The position numbers and the translations under genes were made by a program. Source: Alligator mississippiensis (Eukaryota; Chordata; Crocodylia; Alligatoridae). From it: a stretch of DNA of 64,000 nt. Shown piece after piece: positions 9,639 through 24,300 of the stretch. Position 1 is the first letter of the stretch. The number at the start of each line of letters is the position of its first letter. The notes beneath the pieces were generated by a model, which saw only the letters and a list, made by a program, of their open reading frames with translations, did no database searches and had not been told where the DNA came from. The DNA lies in NCBI RefSeq assembly GCF_030867095.1, contig NC_081824.1:348104203-348168202 (forward strand), given 5' to 3'.

Positions 9639-12600
9639 CTGTTTCAAAAAGAGAAAGAGAGAGAGAGAGAGTCTCATCAACCTAAAGGACTTAGCTGCTG
9701 TCATCACAGCATCTGTCGTTATGGCCAAGTTCCAGCTACACACACATTGCTTTAAAGTCCTTTAAATCTTTAGCCATATAAACATTAACAGCACCACACA
9801 CTGGTTATAACCTGCCTAAGCATTTCTAATCTTAGGCAAATCTACCTATTGTATCTAGGTTTCATATACTAAGCTAGAAATACCCTATTTTATTCTAAAC
9901 AGCAACACAGCCTACTTTTGGGGGCAAAAACAAACCAATATAATTGTTTCTGTATACATCTGTAAGAAGCAAATGGAAAAAAAAGTGCCTTTGGGTTGTT
10001 TTAAATGTTATTAGAAAGATCATCCTCTTGGCATGCTCTGTAAAGGGTGAGGCTTACCTAGGTTTAAAGTTTCATTTAAAAATTGTTCCACTAAGATATA
10101 GAATTGGGAATATAAACCACCACTAAGCAAACTGGCATTTAACTGCATGCCATGAGGAATTGACTGCCTCACTTATTTTTGAACAATTTGTTTAATCCTA
10201 GTTATTTGTGCATGTGTATGAACACCATTTTCCCCATTCTTTTTCTGGTTTTAAGCACTTCAGTGTATGGATGCAGGAACATGATAGTAAATTACACATG
10301 CTTTTCAAGTCCAGTTCTCTCCTCTTGTTCACATTACCCACCTGAGATGGAACAGCAACGATGCTTTACCAACTGCCAGCTACGTCCTAGAGTAGGAGTC
10401 GGCAATCTCCTTGACCCACATCTAGACTTGGCGAGCCAGAGGCAGATGGCAGGGGAGCTACGAGAGGCCCAATCCTTGTTGCTGACAGCAGGTCCATGTG
10501 CACCTCTGGGCGGATGGCAGAGCAAGGGCCCCACCCCAGCTGCCCCAGGCCCCATCCCAGCAGTGTGCCCTGAGGTGTGCGTGCAGCTGCCACCATGGAG
10601 CCCGGCGCAGCTGTTTATATATCCAACTTGGACTCTGGGCAGCTGCTGCCTCCCATGGAGACCAGGCTGCTCACAGCAGGGCTTGCAGCCTCCCTGCAAG
10701 CAACCCAGCCTCTGTGTGGCAGCTGCCCAGAGCCTGGACCAGCTGTGGCATACCGAGCAAAATGGCCTCATGTCCCATTCTCTGGCATGCATGCCAGGGG
10801 GTGCCAACCCCTGTCCTAGAGTTTAAATGCTGTCAGGCTTTGTATTGCATAGAATGGAATAATATTAATGGGTACAAGAGCCCCAGCTTAGTATTTGGGG
10901 CAAGGGAAAACAAAAAGCAAAAAAACAAACCTGATCATAAAAAATCTGAAACCCTTTCCTTAGAATCTAATTCTTGACTTTAGTTACTGCCCAGGGATGT
11001 CTCTCTCTGATAGCAGCTGAAGTCACGAGCTGGTCTGTAAGGAAAGGATTTCAGATTTTTGCTTTTATAGTATCTCTAATAGGTTTTTTTTTTTTTTAAA
11101 CATAGCTTCTTCTAATGACATATTTTATATATAATATATAGAGAAACAATATAAAAGCAACATCATATATAAATTAATAAAGAAAAATAATGGCAATATC
11201 ATTAGAAAAAAAAAAATCAGTGATCCTAGACACTGAACTTCTTAGTTCTTCATAGATCCCACAAAAACTGTAAACCTTTATGCTCACATCAGGTAGACAA
11301 TGGCTAACTAACAGGGCTTGGCAGTCGCTGGTGAGAGGCAGTGCTCTGAAGGACTGGATTAGTCTATGGCCACTACTGGTACATCTATACTAGAATTTGT
11401 TTTCAAATTGATTTTCCAGGAACCAGCACTGGATGTTGGAAAAACAGCTACCAAGTTCTGTAGTGACTGAATAAAGAATAGTTGCCCTGGTCACTTGAGT
11501 GGCTCTGTAAGCAGATAGCTAAAACAGAGAGACAGGAGAAAAAATATTCTCTCTCTTTGGAGAGCTGTTTTTAGAAAGGAGGAAGAGTTGGGCTTCTGTT
11601 AAGAGTGTATGTGGACAGGGGCACTCAGCAAAAATGTACATAATGGTATTATAAATATTTTATTTAGTTTTCCCCACCCGCTTAATGCAGCATGAATGCT
11701 TATTTACTATTTTTGACAGCTCCTGTGTACTGAGCACATCTCATTGCTACCCACAACAAATCCTAGGTGTTTCCAATCCCCAAACAGCAGTACATGCAAC
11801 TATCTTCCCAGATGAATAAATAATTAGTTCTCCATTAGGTATGACCTTCCTTTAGTATAAAGCAAATTTATGGTGGATTTTTAAACATGTTTGGTCATAA
11901 ATTGAAATCTGTTCTCAGTCAAGTGAGTGGCAAAATGCCTCAAACCAACCCTGAGGGCTTTGAGAAATTCTACCTTTAGGGATTGTCAACGCAGGGAGAC
12001 ATTTCTGAATAGTTCTACACAGAGATGCTTAAATCGGCTTTGGAAACAGGTGAAGTTGTTAATTATTTGGACCTAGGGAACAGAGAACTTTCTGATCAAG
12101 TCTGCAGATGGCAAAAACTGGGAGGGCTTACAAACACTTGGGAGACTAGGCTCAGAATCTGAAAGGATCTTGACAGATTATTAGAGACTTGATAGATTAG
12201 GTAAGAATGAAATTCAACACAATTCTTTTTTTTAGGGAACAGAAACTAAATGCGCCAGTACAGAATGGGAGACAACTACCTAAGCTGTTGTATTATGAGA
12301 AGAATCAGGGAGTTCTAGTGGATCACAGACCCAACATGAGATAGCAAAATGATGCAATCTCCAAAAACCAAATGCAGTTTTGGGCTGCATAAACAGGAGT
12401 ACTGTAAGAAAGAAACAGGAGGTGACAGAAACATTTCACTCATTAGGCCTAAGCTAGAACAGCAAGCAGTTCTGGGCACCAGAATTTAAGACAGACGTGG
12501 AGAAACTTGGGAGGATTCAGAGCTGAGTGAAAGAGATGATGAAAGGGTTGGAATGCAAGCTATATGGGGGAAAGGTTGAGAGAACTAAGTATGTAAAAAT

Positions 12601-15600
12601 GTGATTGGTAGAAATGAAATGGGAGTGAAATTTGAAAGCAGTTTTCAAATATCTGAAAGGTTGCCGTGAAGGAGAACTGTTCTCTCCCACCACAGGGGAC
12701 AGGGCACAAAACAATAGCTTTATACTCAGGGGGACAGAAAAATTCTTACAGTCAGAACAGTAGGAAAATAGAAGAAACTGCCTAAGGAAGTTCTGGAATC
12801 GTATTTGCTAGAAGTTTTCTAGAAAAGACAGGCATTTATTTGCAATAGTGTAAGGGGAGCCTATACTGATTTTGTCAAGGGGACTTGATCGGGTAACCCT
12901 TGAAGGCTCTTTCAACCCCATGCTTCTATGACTACACAGAAATAAGAATCTCATATAAGAGTGTTTATTAAAACTTAGATGGTACCTTAAAACCAGTTAA
13001 AGTGTAGAAAGACACTAGGGGCACATCCAGATGTGCATGGATGTTTGGTTCCTCAGGGACAAGTAGTGGCAGTGCACCTTGCACTGCTGTTTCTTGTCCC
13101 TGGGGAATGCCCATGCCACGTGCAATTTGGTGCGCAGCAAGTTGCCCTGGGTGGTGTAAAGGAGGCTGAAGCCAGAATTGTGCTGGCCCCAACTACCTTA
13201 CCTGGGGTCCTGGGGGCCTCTTGGAGCTGAAGCCACAGTGATCCCGCCGGGCGGAGCCTGGCCGGTAGCTGCAGCATGGCTCTGCTTTTTAGCAATACGC
13301 GCTGCCTGAGCGTTGCACTGTTTGAGGTTTTTTTCCCATACTTTTTCTGACCCCTGGATATTCAGAAGTAAAAAATAAACAAAAACAAAACAAAACAAAC
13401 GGGGGGGGGAGCCAAACCAGAGCAGCATGGCAGCATGCCCTTGTGGTGCAGAGAACACCAGACTGTGCAGTAAGTGGCGCTGCAAATGTGTTTGCAGCAT
13501 CACATACTGCACAACTGTGCTCATTTGAATATGCCCTAGAAGTCCACTACACATTATCCAACTACTGGGTTTTTATTAGTATTTTCTGTTACCCCTCACA
13601 ATTGACTTAACTAAGCTCATTGATTCAAAAGATGTTGCAACCAACTTTAAAATGATCTCAAACATCTGAATATGAAGACATTTCATTTTAGTTTGCATTA
13701 AAAAAAATCCACATAAAAAGCAAATTTTTTTTTCAAAATTGGACTGCCACACTGAATAGGGAGGACGACTACATGAATAAATTCATCGGACATATGTATG
13801 ACATACCTCATATTTTGTAGGAACTGACAGGCTTATGCTGGACTATCCCCTTGCCAATAGCTCTTATTAATCATATGAAGGGTGGTAGTTGTTGTTGCTG
13901 CTACTTAAATACCTTTCATTTATTTCCTGGATGTGGAGATTTTAAGGCAGGACGGTACAATTGTGATAGAAGCACAGCGATAATCTATTTTCAACTTCTG
14001 CATATCACAGACCATAAGTGTTACCCAGTACTTCCGAAAAAAGTAAGGGTTTCAATAGCAGACACAATACCTTATGATGCTTGCACATGGAATGCTTTTG
14101 CTTAAAATAAATGTAACAACTCCAGGACATCTACTTTTATAAAAACAGACAACCACCATAAAATACATTTTCCATATTTTTATATATAATGCCATAGTAG
14201 ATCTGATTTACATACCACAGGTTCCCAGCCAAGTAATAATTTGGCTTTCCTGATGTCCGGCTTTCTTTTTTGAGGGTCATCTTGTGCTTCTGAGAGAAAC
14301 TGGATTTCACTTCCACTGCCTGCCAAATAAAATCCTGAGTGTTTACCATAGATTCAGCTGATACATTTTCCAGTTGTGAAGAGGTCCCTCTAAAGCCTAT
14401 CCAGGTTATTCCCAGTTTTTCCCCAAGTGCCTCAAGCCTTGCTTTTATGTGAGGAGTAAACAATTATGACTGAGATCTTCTAGATGACTATATGCTTTAG
14501 GCAAGTCCATAACATTCCACGCTATATTAAGGTATAAGGGAGTATATTTGGGTATGAAACACTTAAAAATTATGGCCAGATTAAAACAGATCCGTCTGTT
14601 AGTAAGCAGCGAATCCTGGCAAAAGGAGATACAGTATATCCTTGGTTATCCAAACTCCTTTGGAAAGCACCTACCAAAAAACCATTCAGATCATTTAAAT
14701 TGATCCAATAAGTGAAACTGTGGCATTGTGTGTGAAATTATTCATGCTTACACAGGAAGCATAATGTTAGACCATACCAAGTTGAATAGTACAGATATTA
14801 AATAGAATAAAACTTAAAATGGTTACATAGTAACTTTTAACTGTTGGTACTATATCAAACTTAAGAGTAGAAAGCTTTAAAAGAGATGCTTATTACACAA
14901 TTCCAACATCTTCAAGTTAATAAGACAATGCTTCTATTTAGATAACCAAGGGTTTGAAAACTGAGGAAGATACCATAAAGTTTATTTAGCTTAGTGACAT
15001 TGTATTTTTTTTTGTCATGAGGAAACCACATTCAAGACTTAGGTCAAGTCCTTTCTTCTCCAAATCTCATAGGCTTTGATAAGAGTCTGTAAAGACAGCC
15101 CATTCAACAGCAGGAATAGGAAACAGAGGCACAGCTTGCCATATGTTCTCCAGCATCCTCTCTGACCAAGTCAGTCAGGACTGGCTTTGGAGTGAATTGC
15201 ATCAAGCCCTCAATGGGTAGGTTGGAGAAATGAAAGGAGAAAAAAAAAAGACCGCTACAAGATGAGGCCTTTGAGACTGGTGGGAAAAATGTACATGGAG
15301 AAAAATGCCAGGAAGGACCATAGCTAAAAACCCAAGAAGCATTTCACCTGATAATGTACTTTACTGACCTACATTCTTTTTCCTGTAAACTTTTCTGAAT
15401 AAATGCATTTATGTGGCAGGAAGTTTGTGCATGGTTCCTACACTGAATTTAAACCACAAGTCATAATATGTATCCTTCCTGCGGCGTGTAATCATCTTAC
15501 ACTTTCTCTTTCTTAAAAGATAAGTCTCATGTACAGTAAAACATAGTTTACCTGGGCTGGGGGTCTGACCAAATAGATTACAGTATACAGGACTAGCTGG

Positions 15601-18600
15601 TAATTCCCTCTTTAGGTGTTGCCTTTCTAGTATCTATATAACCTTTACCAGCCATACAAAGAACGGGGGGCATTTTTGGAAGGGGGGGGTGCACTACCAA
15701 AGAAAAGTACCCAGCCTCTTCTCCCTTGAACTAAATATAGGATACAGCAAGGAAAAACAGAACAGACTCTTCATTTGCATCCATCAGCTTGTATACGCAG
15801 ATTACTGGAATGTGATACACTGCCACATAAAAAAATAAGTTATTAATTCAGTAAAGGAAATACTGAGTGAAATATAATTGAAACCTGAACCAAATTCAAA
15901 ATCCTTTACCTGACTAATATTTAATTACAGCAAACATAGACAATTGCATGCCCTTGATAAAACTGCTGTTAAGAAATCCAAAGAAATTAATTCAATTAGC
16001 CGTATTACACATACTGTAATCAAGTAATTATCAACCGATAAGAAGTCTGTGACCTTCACTCAAGAATCACTTATCATACTCACCAACAAGTTTTTTAATT
16101 AACTGGGCAAATTCTAGGATAGTGTGTTCTTCTGGGTTCCCCTAGGAATATAACAGGATAATGGTTAAAGGAGTAATTAAAAAGCATCTTAAAATGCTCA
16201 TTTGTGACAGACCAAACAAAGCTAACAGGATTATAACCAAGTAAATAAAAGACCTAAATGAAAGGACACTACATCTCAATTCCATTTTGAAATAGCCACT
16301 TACCACCACCAAAACTGTCTGATAATATTAGAAAACTTACCCTACACACCATTTGCATTCACAATTTATGAATACAATTGTATAATTATCTGATTCTCCA
16401 GATCTTTTTAAACCGAATACAAGTATGCAGCATATTTATAAACAAACAAAAAATGATTATCTAGGATGGGATTTAAAAAAAAACATTCATCATTAGCTTA
16501 ACCCTGGCTCCTAATAGAGTCAAGAGGAACAATAGTCTGAAAAATATGACATCTTGCTGAATGGGGAAGTTTAGTGTACAAACTATAGGCAGAAACCAAA
16601 CCAAAACATCTACTTACTCAAAACAGGTGAAATACTGTGTTTTTTCTTTACTTTTTTTATATTATTGGTCCGCAGATGACAGTTGTACCAAGTTAACAAC
16701 TATATATTAAATAATCAAAAGGTGTTGATCTTGCAAGAGACATGCACAAGCAGGCCCCTATACCTAATGCTTCATTGAAATCAAGGATGCAGTCCATTGG
16801 AATGGGAAAATAAAAAAAACTAGTTAATCAATCAGTTAATTAATCAACCTCCATGTAGCTCAGTGCAAGATCAAGGCAACGGACTTCAGCAAAGCACTTA
16901 AGTATGTACTTTATGTCCTTAAGACACCTGATTTCAACAGTCAGCAACCTGAGGGTTTGCTGAAAATCGGGGCTAAAAATATATTAAGACGGTTTCTAAA
17001 TTATACTCAGCATCTGGAACCCAACATTTTAACTTTAACTCCTCCAATCCTGCCCCCAAGCCAAAGCACTCAGTGTGCAACAGCAATAAATGCTTTATTT
17101 TTGCATATACCCATTTCATATCCCACTGTCTATAACAAATCTCATCATCTTCCAAATATCTATTAATTCCCACTATCAGCACATCAACAGAAGCTTGTTT
17201 TCCCCTCCTGCTTTCTTTCAAAGAGGGTTCAAAGGCACCAGCTCTTCATAACTCTAAAACTTCTCACCTCTCCAGGTCTTGTATATCAGCCCCAGGTTGT
17301 ACATTTATTGAGGTACAGATTTAACACAACAGATCGAGACAAAACTTGCAGAGTGGTTGAGAAACATATTTAAAATAATTTGCAAACATGAGACTAGCAA
17401 ACAAATGTCTTGCAGTGCTGAATAACTAACTGGTGAGAGTGGGCCCACAAGAAAAATGAAAGGTTTTAAAGGTCCTCCTCCTACTTTTACTCTCCAAGCA
17501 AGTGGGTACAAACAAATGGGACACAGCAAGCTTGTTTTTATGCAACAGTATAGAAGTCTAATACTGTTTTACAAAAACAGTACAAGACTTCTACACAGTC
17601 CCAACCCCCTCAGACCAAAGCCAATGAGAAGCATTTTCTATGCATTGAAACTAGAGCATTTCAGTATTCTATTTACTCTGCCTTCCTCTTCTAATAGTTA
17701 GTCTGTTGAACAAAAAGTAAAATACTTTGAAATTCAAAATATATGGCAAGATTCTATCATTCAAGTCAGTGTTAAGATCTGGGATACAAGGGCCTGAAGA
17801 ATACCATGCAAAATCTATTATTTGTAAAGCTGAATCTACTGTTTGTGCATGACAAAGTACTCTTATTACATTTAATTCTTGTAAAAAACAACTTTGATGA
17901 CAAGGAAGAAAAAGGAAGAAAGGTAGACTATTGCAGAATAAATGTGGAATGACAGAACTGTATATTCACCAAGTTGACAGGACTGCTGACATTGCTATTC
18001 ATTAAGGCCACCAACCCATTCACAAGATCACTGCAAAAAAAAGGAAAGAACAGATTGAATACATATCCATTTCTCTAGGAACAGAGACAAGTTTTATTCC
18101 AAAAAGAGATGCACAGCCCCTTCACAACCTCACTGAAACAGCTCAGTTAGACAACAAATGAAGAAATCAATATAGAGCATGTTAATCAAATTAGTTCTCT
18201 GACACTGCAGTGGGAAAGACACTGGTGATGTCCGTCTCCCTTCCTTTTAATTTGTGGCATGCTATAGAGTAAGGGTGCTCAACCCCTAGCCCATGGGCCA
18301 GGTCTCGACCCGGTGCCTTGTCAGCTGGCCCATGGGGCTCCCCATGGTAGCGTACAGAGCCACAGCCACCTGGCACACAGGGAGGTGCAGGGCCACAGAA
18401 CCTCATCCTGGCATGCAAGGTCCAATGGAAATAGCATGAGCCTGGGAGCCCAATCCTCACAAGTGAGGCTGGTCAGAGGTGGCAGGGCCCTAGAGCCTGA
18501 TCCCTGCATGCAGGGCTGTGTGGAAGCAGTATGGCACCCTGCTGCCCTGATCCTAGTACACAGAGCCTGGTAAAGGTAGCACAGGGCCCTGATCGCAGCA

Positions 18601-21318
18601 TGCAGGGCCAGGTAGAGATAGCACAAAACCTAGGGCTCCAATCTCTGCATAGGGGGCCAGGCATGTGGTCTGGGGCCCTAATCCCTGTATGGGGGGGAGG
18701 GAAGGTGCTGAGCAGGGGCAGTATGGGTTCCTGAGGGCCTGATCTCCACATGCAGGACTGGGTGGAGGTGGCCAAGGGTCCTGAGGCCTCAATGCCAGCA
18801 CACCAGGTCAGACAGAGGGAGCATGATCCAGATCTGAGTATGAGAGTCTAATCCTGGGGCACAGGATCCAATTTAGCCTGTGACCTGGCCCTACCCACAC
18901 TATTTATCTGGCCTGCAGGGCCAAAAGGTTGAACATTACTGATGTAGAGTGTTTTAGGTTTTGTTTTCATGAAGTGGTCTCTGGCTGTGAAGTGTGAACA
19001 ACTGGAGTACATTTCTAGAACTCTTTGGATAAACAGACATCAGTGACCCTAAGGGGCTCCTGGGGCCCAAGAGGTTTACCTGCTATATGTATTACAGTTG
19101 GAAGTTCACACTACATATCAACTAGGAACTCAATGGCTGGCTAGTTCTACATTTAGCAAGTACCCTGGTGCTTGACATTTACTGAGCTGAATGTTAGTTT
19201 TAAAAGGATAAATAGCTGCATCAAAAGCATTTATTTCAGGGAGATACAGACAGCATGTTCCTCTACAGACATGTGGAGGGGGACAACCCCCCCCCAAGGG
19301 ATTCTGAAGTACTGAAAAACAATTAGTATTTTATTATTTTCCTTGACATCCAAGCTTCATACTCATTTAGGAGCCATTATGTCAGATGCACTGCAATATA
19401 CTGCTCCATGGAGCAGTAGGCACATTTCTACCAGAATGGTTTCTTAAAGCAAGACAAATCCATGGAGGACAGGTCCATTAATAGCTATTCAAACAGAAGT
19501 CGGGGATTAATTCTGACATCCCTAAACCAATGATGCTGGATGTCAGGGAAGGTATGACAAGAGATGGATTAGTTTAAATATACCCTGTTCATATATTCTC
19601 CCACTAAAGCATCTACTACTGCAGACACAAGATAGTGGCCTGGGTGGACCACTGGTCTGACAAAGTATGACACTGCTTATGCTCTTATGAGAAACAACAA
19701 TTCTGTGCCACACAAATGCTCATCTCCCTTCTGCAGCGTCACAGCCCAAGGCTTCACTGTCCAGGACCCTATTCAAGAGATCATCTAGTCAAAATCCATT
19801 CTCAGGGCAGGAACAGCCCTGTTTAAACCATTCCAGACAACTGGCAGAATTTGAAAACATGTAGAGTGATATTAGGTGGAAAAGGGACTCAGTGTTCCAT
19901 ATTCAGGATGTTATTAGAAATTTCTTCAGTCCTTGAAAGTCTTCTACACATGCTTACCTTGAAGTTCTCATCGAAAAAAAAAATGGGACAGCTATCAGTA
20001 CTGAAAATAATGTACGTGTCTATAGTTATGTATGTGTTTTTACATGCATAAATCTGTGCAGTTCTGACACCCGAGTCACTAAATAATCCAAAGTATGATA
20101 GAAGGAACCCCAAACCCCCAAGGGAATTCTACTATGTGCTATTGTTACCACAGAGTTGTGTGAACAAATGTGAAAAATGCTACCAGGTTATGCAAACAGA
20201 TAATAAAAGAATCAGCATATTTTAAATTAAAAACAAACCATTGGAACATCTATTCACTGTGTCATGCAATTAAGAACTCCTGAGCTCTTAGAACTGAGGT
20301 CTGAAGCAAGGTTTAAAATAGAACTGTGTGTGAATTGAAGCTCTACTTGTTCTAGTTGCACTTAACATGGAAATTGGGAATAAAAACTTCAGAAGGTCAT
20401 TGCTCTAATCTCTCTCCCAAGAAAGAAGTCTGATAACTAACATACTCTAATCTTGCATATACTAGGGATTTTTAGTCAATGCAAACCATCACTCCCCAGG
20501 GTATACATATTCACAAAATTGCAAGGTGCTGTTTTCCTTGAACTAGGAACACGGCATCTGAACTAGGGGCTTGCTCCACTGGGGTAAAAACATCTGTGGC
20601 AAAAAACTAAATGCACACAAAGCCTCAACCTAGATCTGACAGTAGTGGATAACATGCTACCAATGGACACCAGGTGGCAGCAGTGCATTAGGATACAAGA
20701 ACAAGTCAAGCCACTAAAGCTGCAATAATCCTGAGAAGTGAAACAGAACATGCCTTTTTCCAGTGAGGAGGAACTCAAATAACTACAGACTATTTATGTG
20801 ATACAACCCTCCTCCTTTTAAAAAAGTATAGTTTATATTTTGGAATGTTTTATTTTCAACAGAAAAAAAATAAGTTAACCGGGCACACCTTTCCCTTTTT
20901 GCTTCATGTTACATAGAGCAGATCTAGCCTTAAGGATGTTGGGCTATGCAAGTAAATGTTAAATAGTGGAAATAAGCCTTACCTGACATACTGAAATGCT
21001 CTAGTTTGAGTTCCGGGGCCATAGACCTAAAAAAACAAAAGTTACAGGAACATGAAAAAAGAGGGTGCATCTTCAGCAGACAGCCACATGCCCACTGGAG
21101 GCCCAAATACGGGACACAGGATCAAGACTAGCGTTGCCTAGTGGCAGCTCATCTTGCAGAAGGGTCATCTCCTCCTCTTTCTCTCCCCTGTCCTTCCCCC
21201 AGCAATGACACTAAGTCACAGAAGCCAGCCTTAGAAGGTGGTAGATGGTAAATCTGTACCTTTCAGATTAACCAAAGTAGATATTTTTATATAAAAATAA
21301 TCAAAATACCTACTTTGG

Positions 21319-21358
<40 letters not shown>

Positions 21359-24300
21359 ATTGCCCGTAGCTGCCACCCACTGCCCCACAGTGCCGCCATT
21401 CCGCCTCTGGCCCTGTGCACCACCCCCAAAACCTGTGTCTCCCCCCTCCCCCCCGCAATCTGGCCCCGTGCGCATCCCCACCCTGGCTGTTCCACACTGC
21501 GCCGACATTGCCACCTCCAAGGAGTAGGGCCGGGGGGGCCCATGTGGCCGGCCTTGCCCCTGCACTCCAGCCCTCAGTCCCCACTGTCATGGCAGTGCTC
21601 CCTTTTCAAATCAGCTGGCCCCACTCCTGTCTGCTGGGGAGGGAAGGGGCACCCCTTGGATGCAGTGGCAAGGCCAGAGCGGAGGGCCAGCACCCTATGC
21701 CACCACCGCCTCCAAGAAGCAGGGCCAGGTGGGGAGGGGGGAGAGGGAGGAAAGTGGGGCAAAGCCAGCACCACTGGCCTCACCCCCCTGCCTCCAAGGA
21801 GCAGGGCAGGTGGGGGGGGAGGGGATTTAAGGCCAGTGCTGCTGGCCTCGCTCCCCTTGCTCCAGCCCCTCAGTCCCTGCTGTCATGGCGGTGCTCTGCT
21901 GTGTGTAGCCGTCTGTGCAGAGCACTCTGATTAGTTGCCAAGACAACCAGTCAGAGTGCAAATAAAGCGTTATGGACAGACAGACAAAGGTTTTTATTAT
22001 ATTAGATATTATACGCATGTGTTTGTATAGAATACATATATATGTATTTTATACAATACATATATAGTAGAAGCTTTCATGACATATAATCAATCTACTT
22101 TGATTATTCTACATGGCCATGTCAGTAAGCTAGGAGATGTGAAAGGATCACCTCACACTTGACATAACTATGCTGGCAAAACTCTGGTGTATATAAGACC
22201 TATAAAAAAGTAGAGTAAAGCTGCCAAATTTTGCTAGTAATCAGCTCCAGGGAAAAATGCAAACCTTGCCAAGTCTTCTATATTTCTGAGACCAAACCCT
22301 TTCTTGCAATCTACAAAGTAAACTCATCCAGATATTTTTCACTTGTCTTGACTACCAACCCTTCTTCCTGTCAGGACCTTCAATCACCCGCCACTGTACC
22401 GCCTGTTCACTTCATACATGTTGCAGCTGTTTAAGTCATCTTCTCTGCCTGATCACATCACTTAACTGTCCAAGTCCATACACTTACTGCACTCCCCAGT
22501 CCATCACCACATCAAGCTTAAGATTCTTGTGAAGAAGCTTCTAAACCCTAGAGTTCTGCATCCTCCTGCTTACACACCCATGTCTCACTGCACCAGTTAT
22601 GTAAGTGAGGGTGGGTGGCCAGGGCAGCAGCCTAAGGCACTAGGAGAGTGGGAGGAGAGGGGGTGGGAATAACCACTTTTGCAGCTGTCTGCTAGCTATG
22701 CGCCAGGAACAGAGCTGCCCACCTACACAGCTGCACTATATGGTCCTGTTCCCAACCAGCAATGATGTCAGCGATCCAGTGCCTTGCTCCCCTGTACTCA
22801 TTTTCCACAGCACTCCAATGCATAGATAGCCTTCCTGACCCCTGGGCTTTCTTTTTAAACTAGTTACTTCCCACACATAAGAAAGGTCTTAATCACATAA
22901 AACAATACTATAGCAACTTGCCTTTTAAAACGTTAGCTGCTTTACAGCCATTAGTATGTTGGCGGGTCAAGAGCTCTTGAAAGAGATATTGCTAGAGAAC
23001 AGGTGATGCAGTCAAAGAATAATGATAAATGCATGTAGTTAAAAGCATGACCAGTGTCAGGTCTGTGAAACATTGTTACATATGATTTACTCAACCATGA
23101 ATTTGAGGTCTTAGCTGCCACCATTGAATCCATTCATCAACACCCAGTAATAGAACCTCTTGCTGATCCCCCATCCTTCAAAGAAGTCTGGCATGCCATA
23201 ATTCAGACCAAAAACAATTAGGTGCCAGGCACAGATGGCATCTCTGCAGAGGTCTTCAAAGCACAGCACTAGCACAAAAACTTCACCACCTTCTCATCAA
23301 AATATGGGTTAACAAGGAAGCTCCACCTGACTTACAAAATTACAACGTTGTGGCTATATTCAAGGAAGGGGACAAGTCAGTGTGTGGGAACTATTGAGGT
23401 ATTGTCCCTCTTCTCCATTGCTGGAAAGATTCTTACTTGCATCTTTCCAAATCACCTCCTCCCTTTTGCCGAAGATGTCCTTTAAGAAACTCAGCGTGGC
23501 TTTAGACCATCTCGGGGTACCACCAACATGACTTTTGTTGCATGACAGATCCAGAAGTGTAGAGAGCAACACCAGGAGCTGTTTATGGCATTTATTGACC
23601 TAACCAAGGCCTTTGACTCCATCAATAGTAAAGCCTTATGGAAGGTGCTGGCTAGGTTTAGTTGTTGACTGAAGTTCATCAGTGTCCTCAGGCTACTCCA
23701 TGATGGGATGACTGCTACAGTCCTTTGAAATGGATCAGAGACGGACTCATTTACCATCCATACTAGTGCCATGTGCCATTGCCCCAACCCTTTTTTCCAT
23801 CTATCTTGTGGTAATTTTGATTCTCATCTGTGACAGCTTTGCTCCCAGAACTGGGGTCGAGTATCGAATGGATGGTCAGCTTTTCAATCTGCGGTGACTT
23901 CACAGCAAAACAAAAGCTACTAAGACTGGAATCACTGACCTTCAGTACACTGACAACTGTGTAATCCTCACACACACAGACTGATTTGCAGTCCACCCTT
24001 GATCTATTCTCAGGTGCCCATCATACCCTGAGACTCTTCCTTAGCATTGGGAAGACCAAGGTGCTCCATCAGCCTGCCCCAGCACAAGCTGCCCCCTCCC
24101 TCCACAAATTACTATTGGTGGAGAACCCCTGAAAAACATCAAGCATGTCCCATACCTTGGCAGTCACCTCTCCCAGTCAGTCTTGATGTAGAAATCAAAC
24201 ATAGGATTAATCTCCCAAAGCAAGTCCTCTTCTCTCAACTTTGTCATGGTAAGAGGACCCGTGGAGGACAGAGGAAGCATTACAAGGACACCCTGAAAGG

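Noticed and set aside
9513..9755. Plus-strand frame over the terminal UXS1 exon
   Set aside because: Antisense shadow of the real minus-strand exon.
10179..10977. Overlapping 215-, 157- and 159-codon frames
   Set aside because: They fall largely within the hAT element at 10393-10813 and reflect its GC-rich interior.
21415..21934. A 171-codon Pro-rich frame
   Set aside because: Composition artefact inside a GC-rich repeat. No motif, and a frame shifted by one base is open too.
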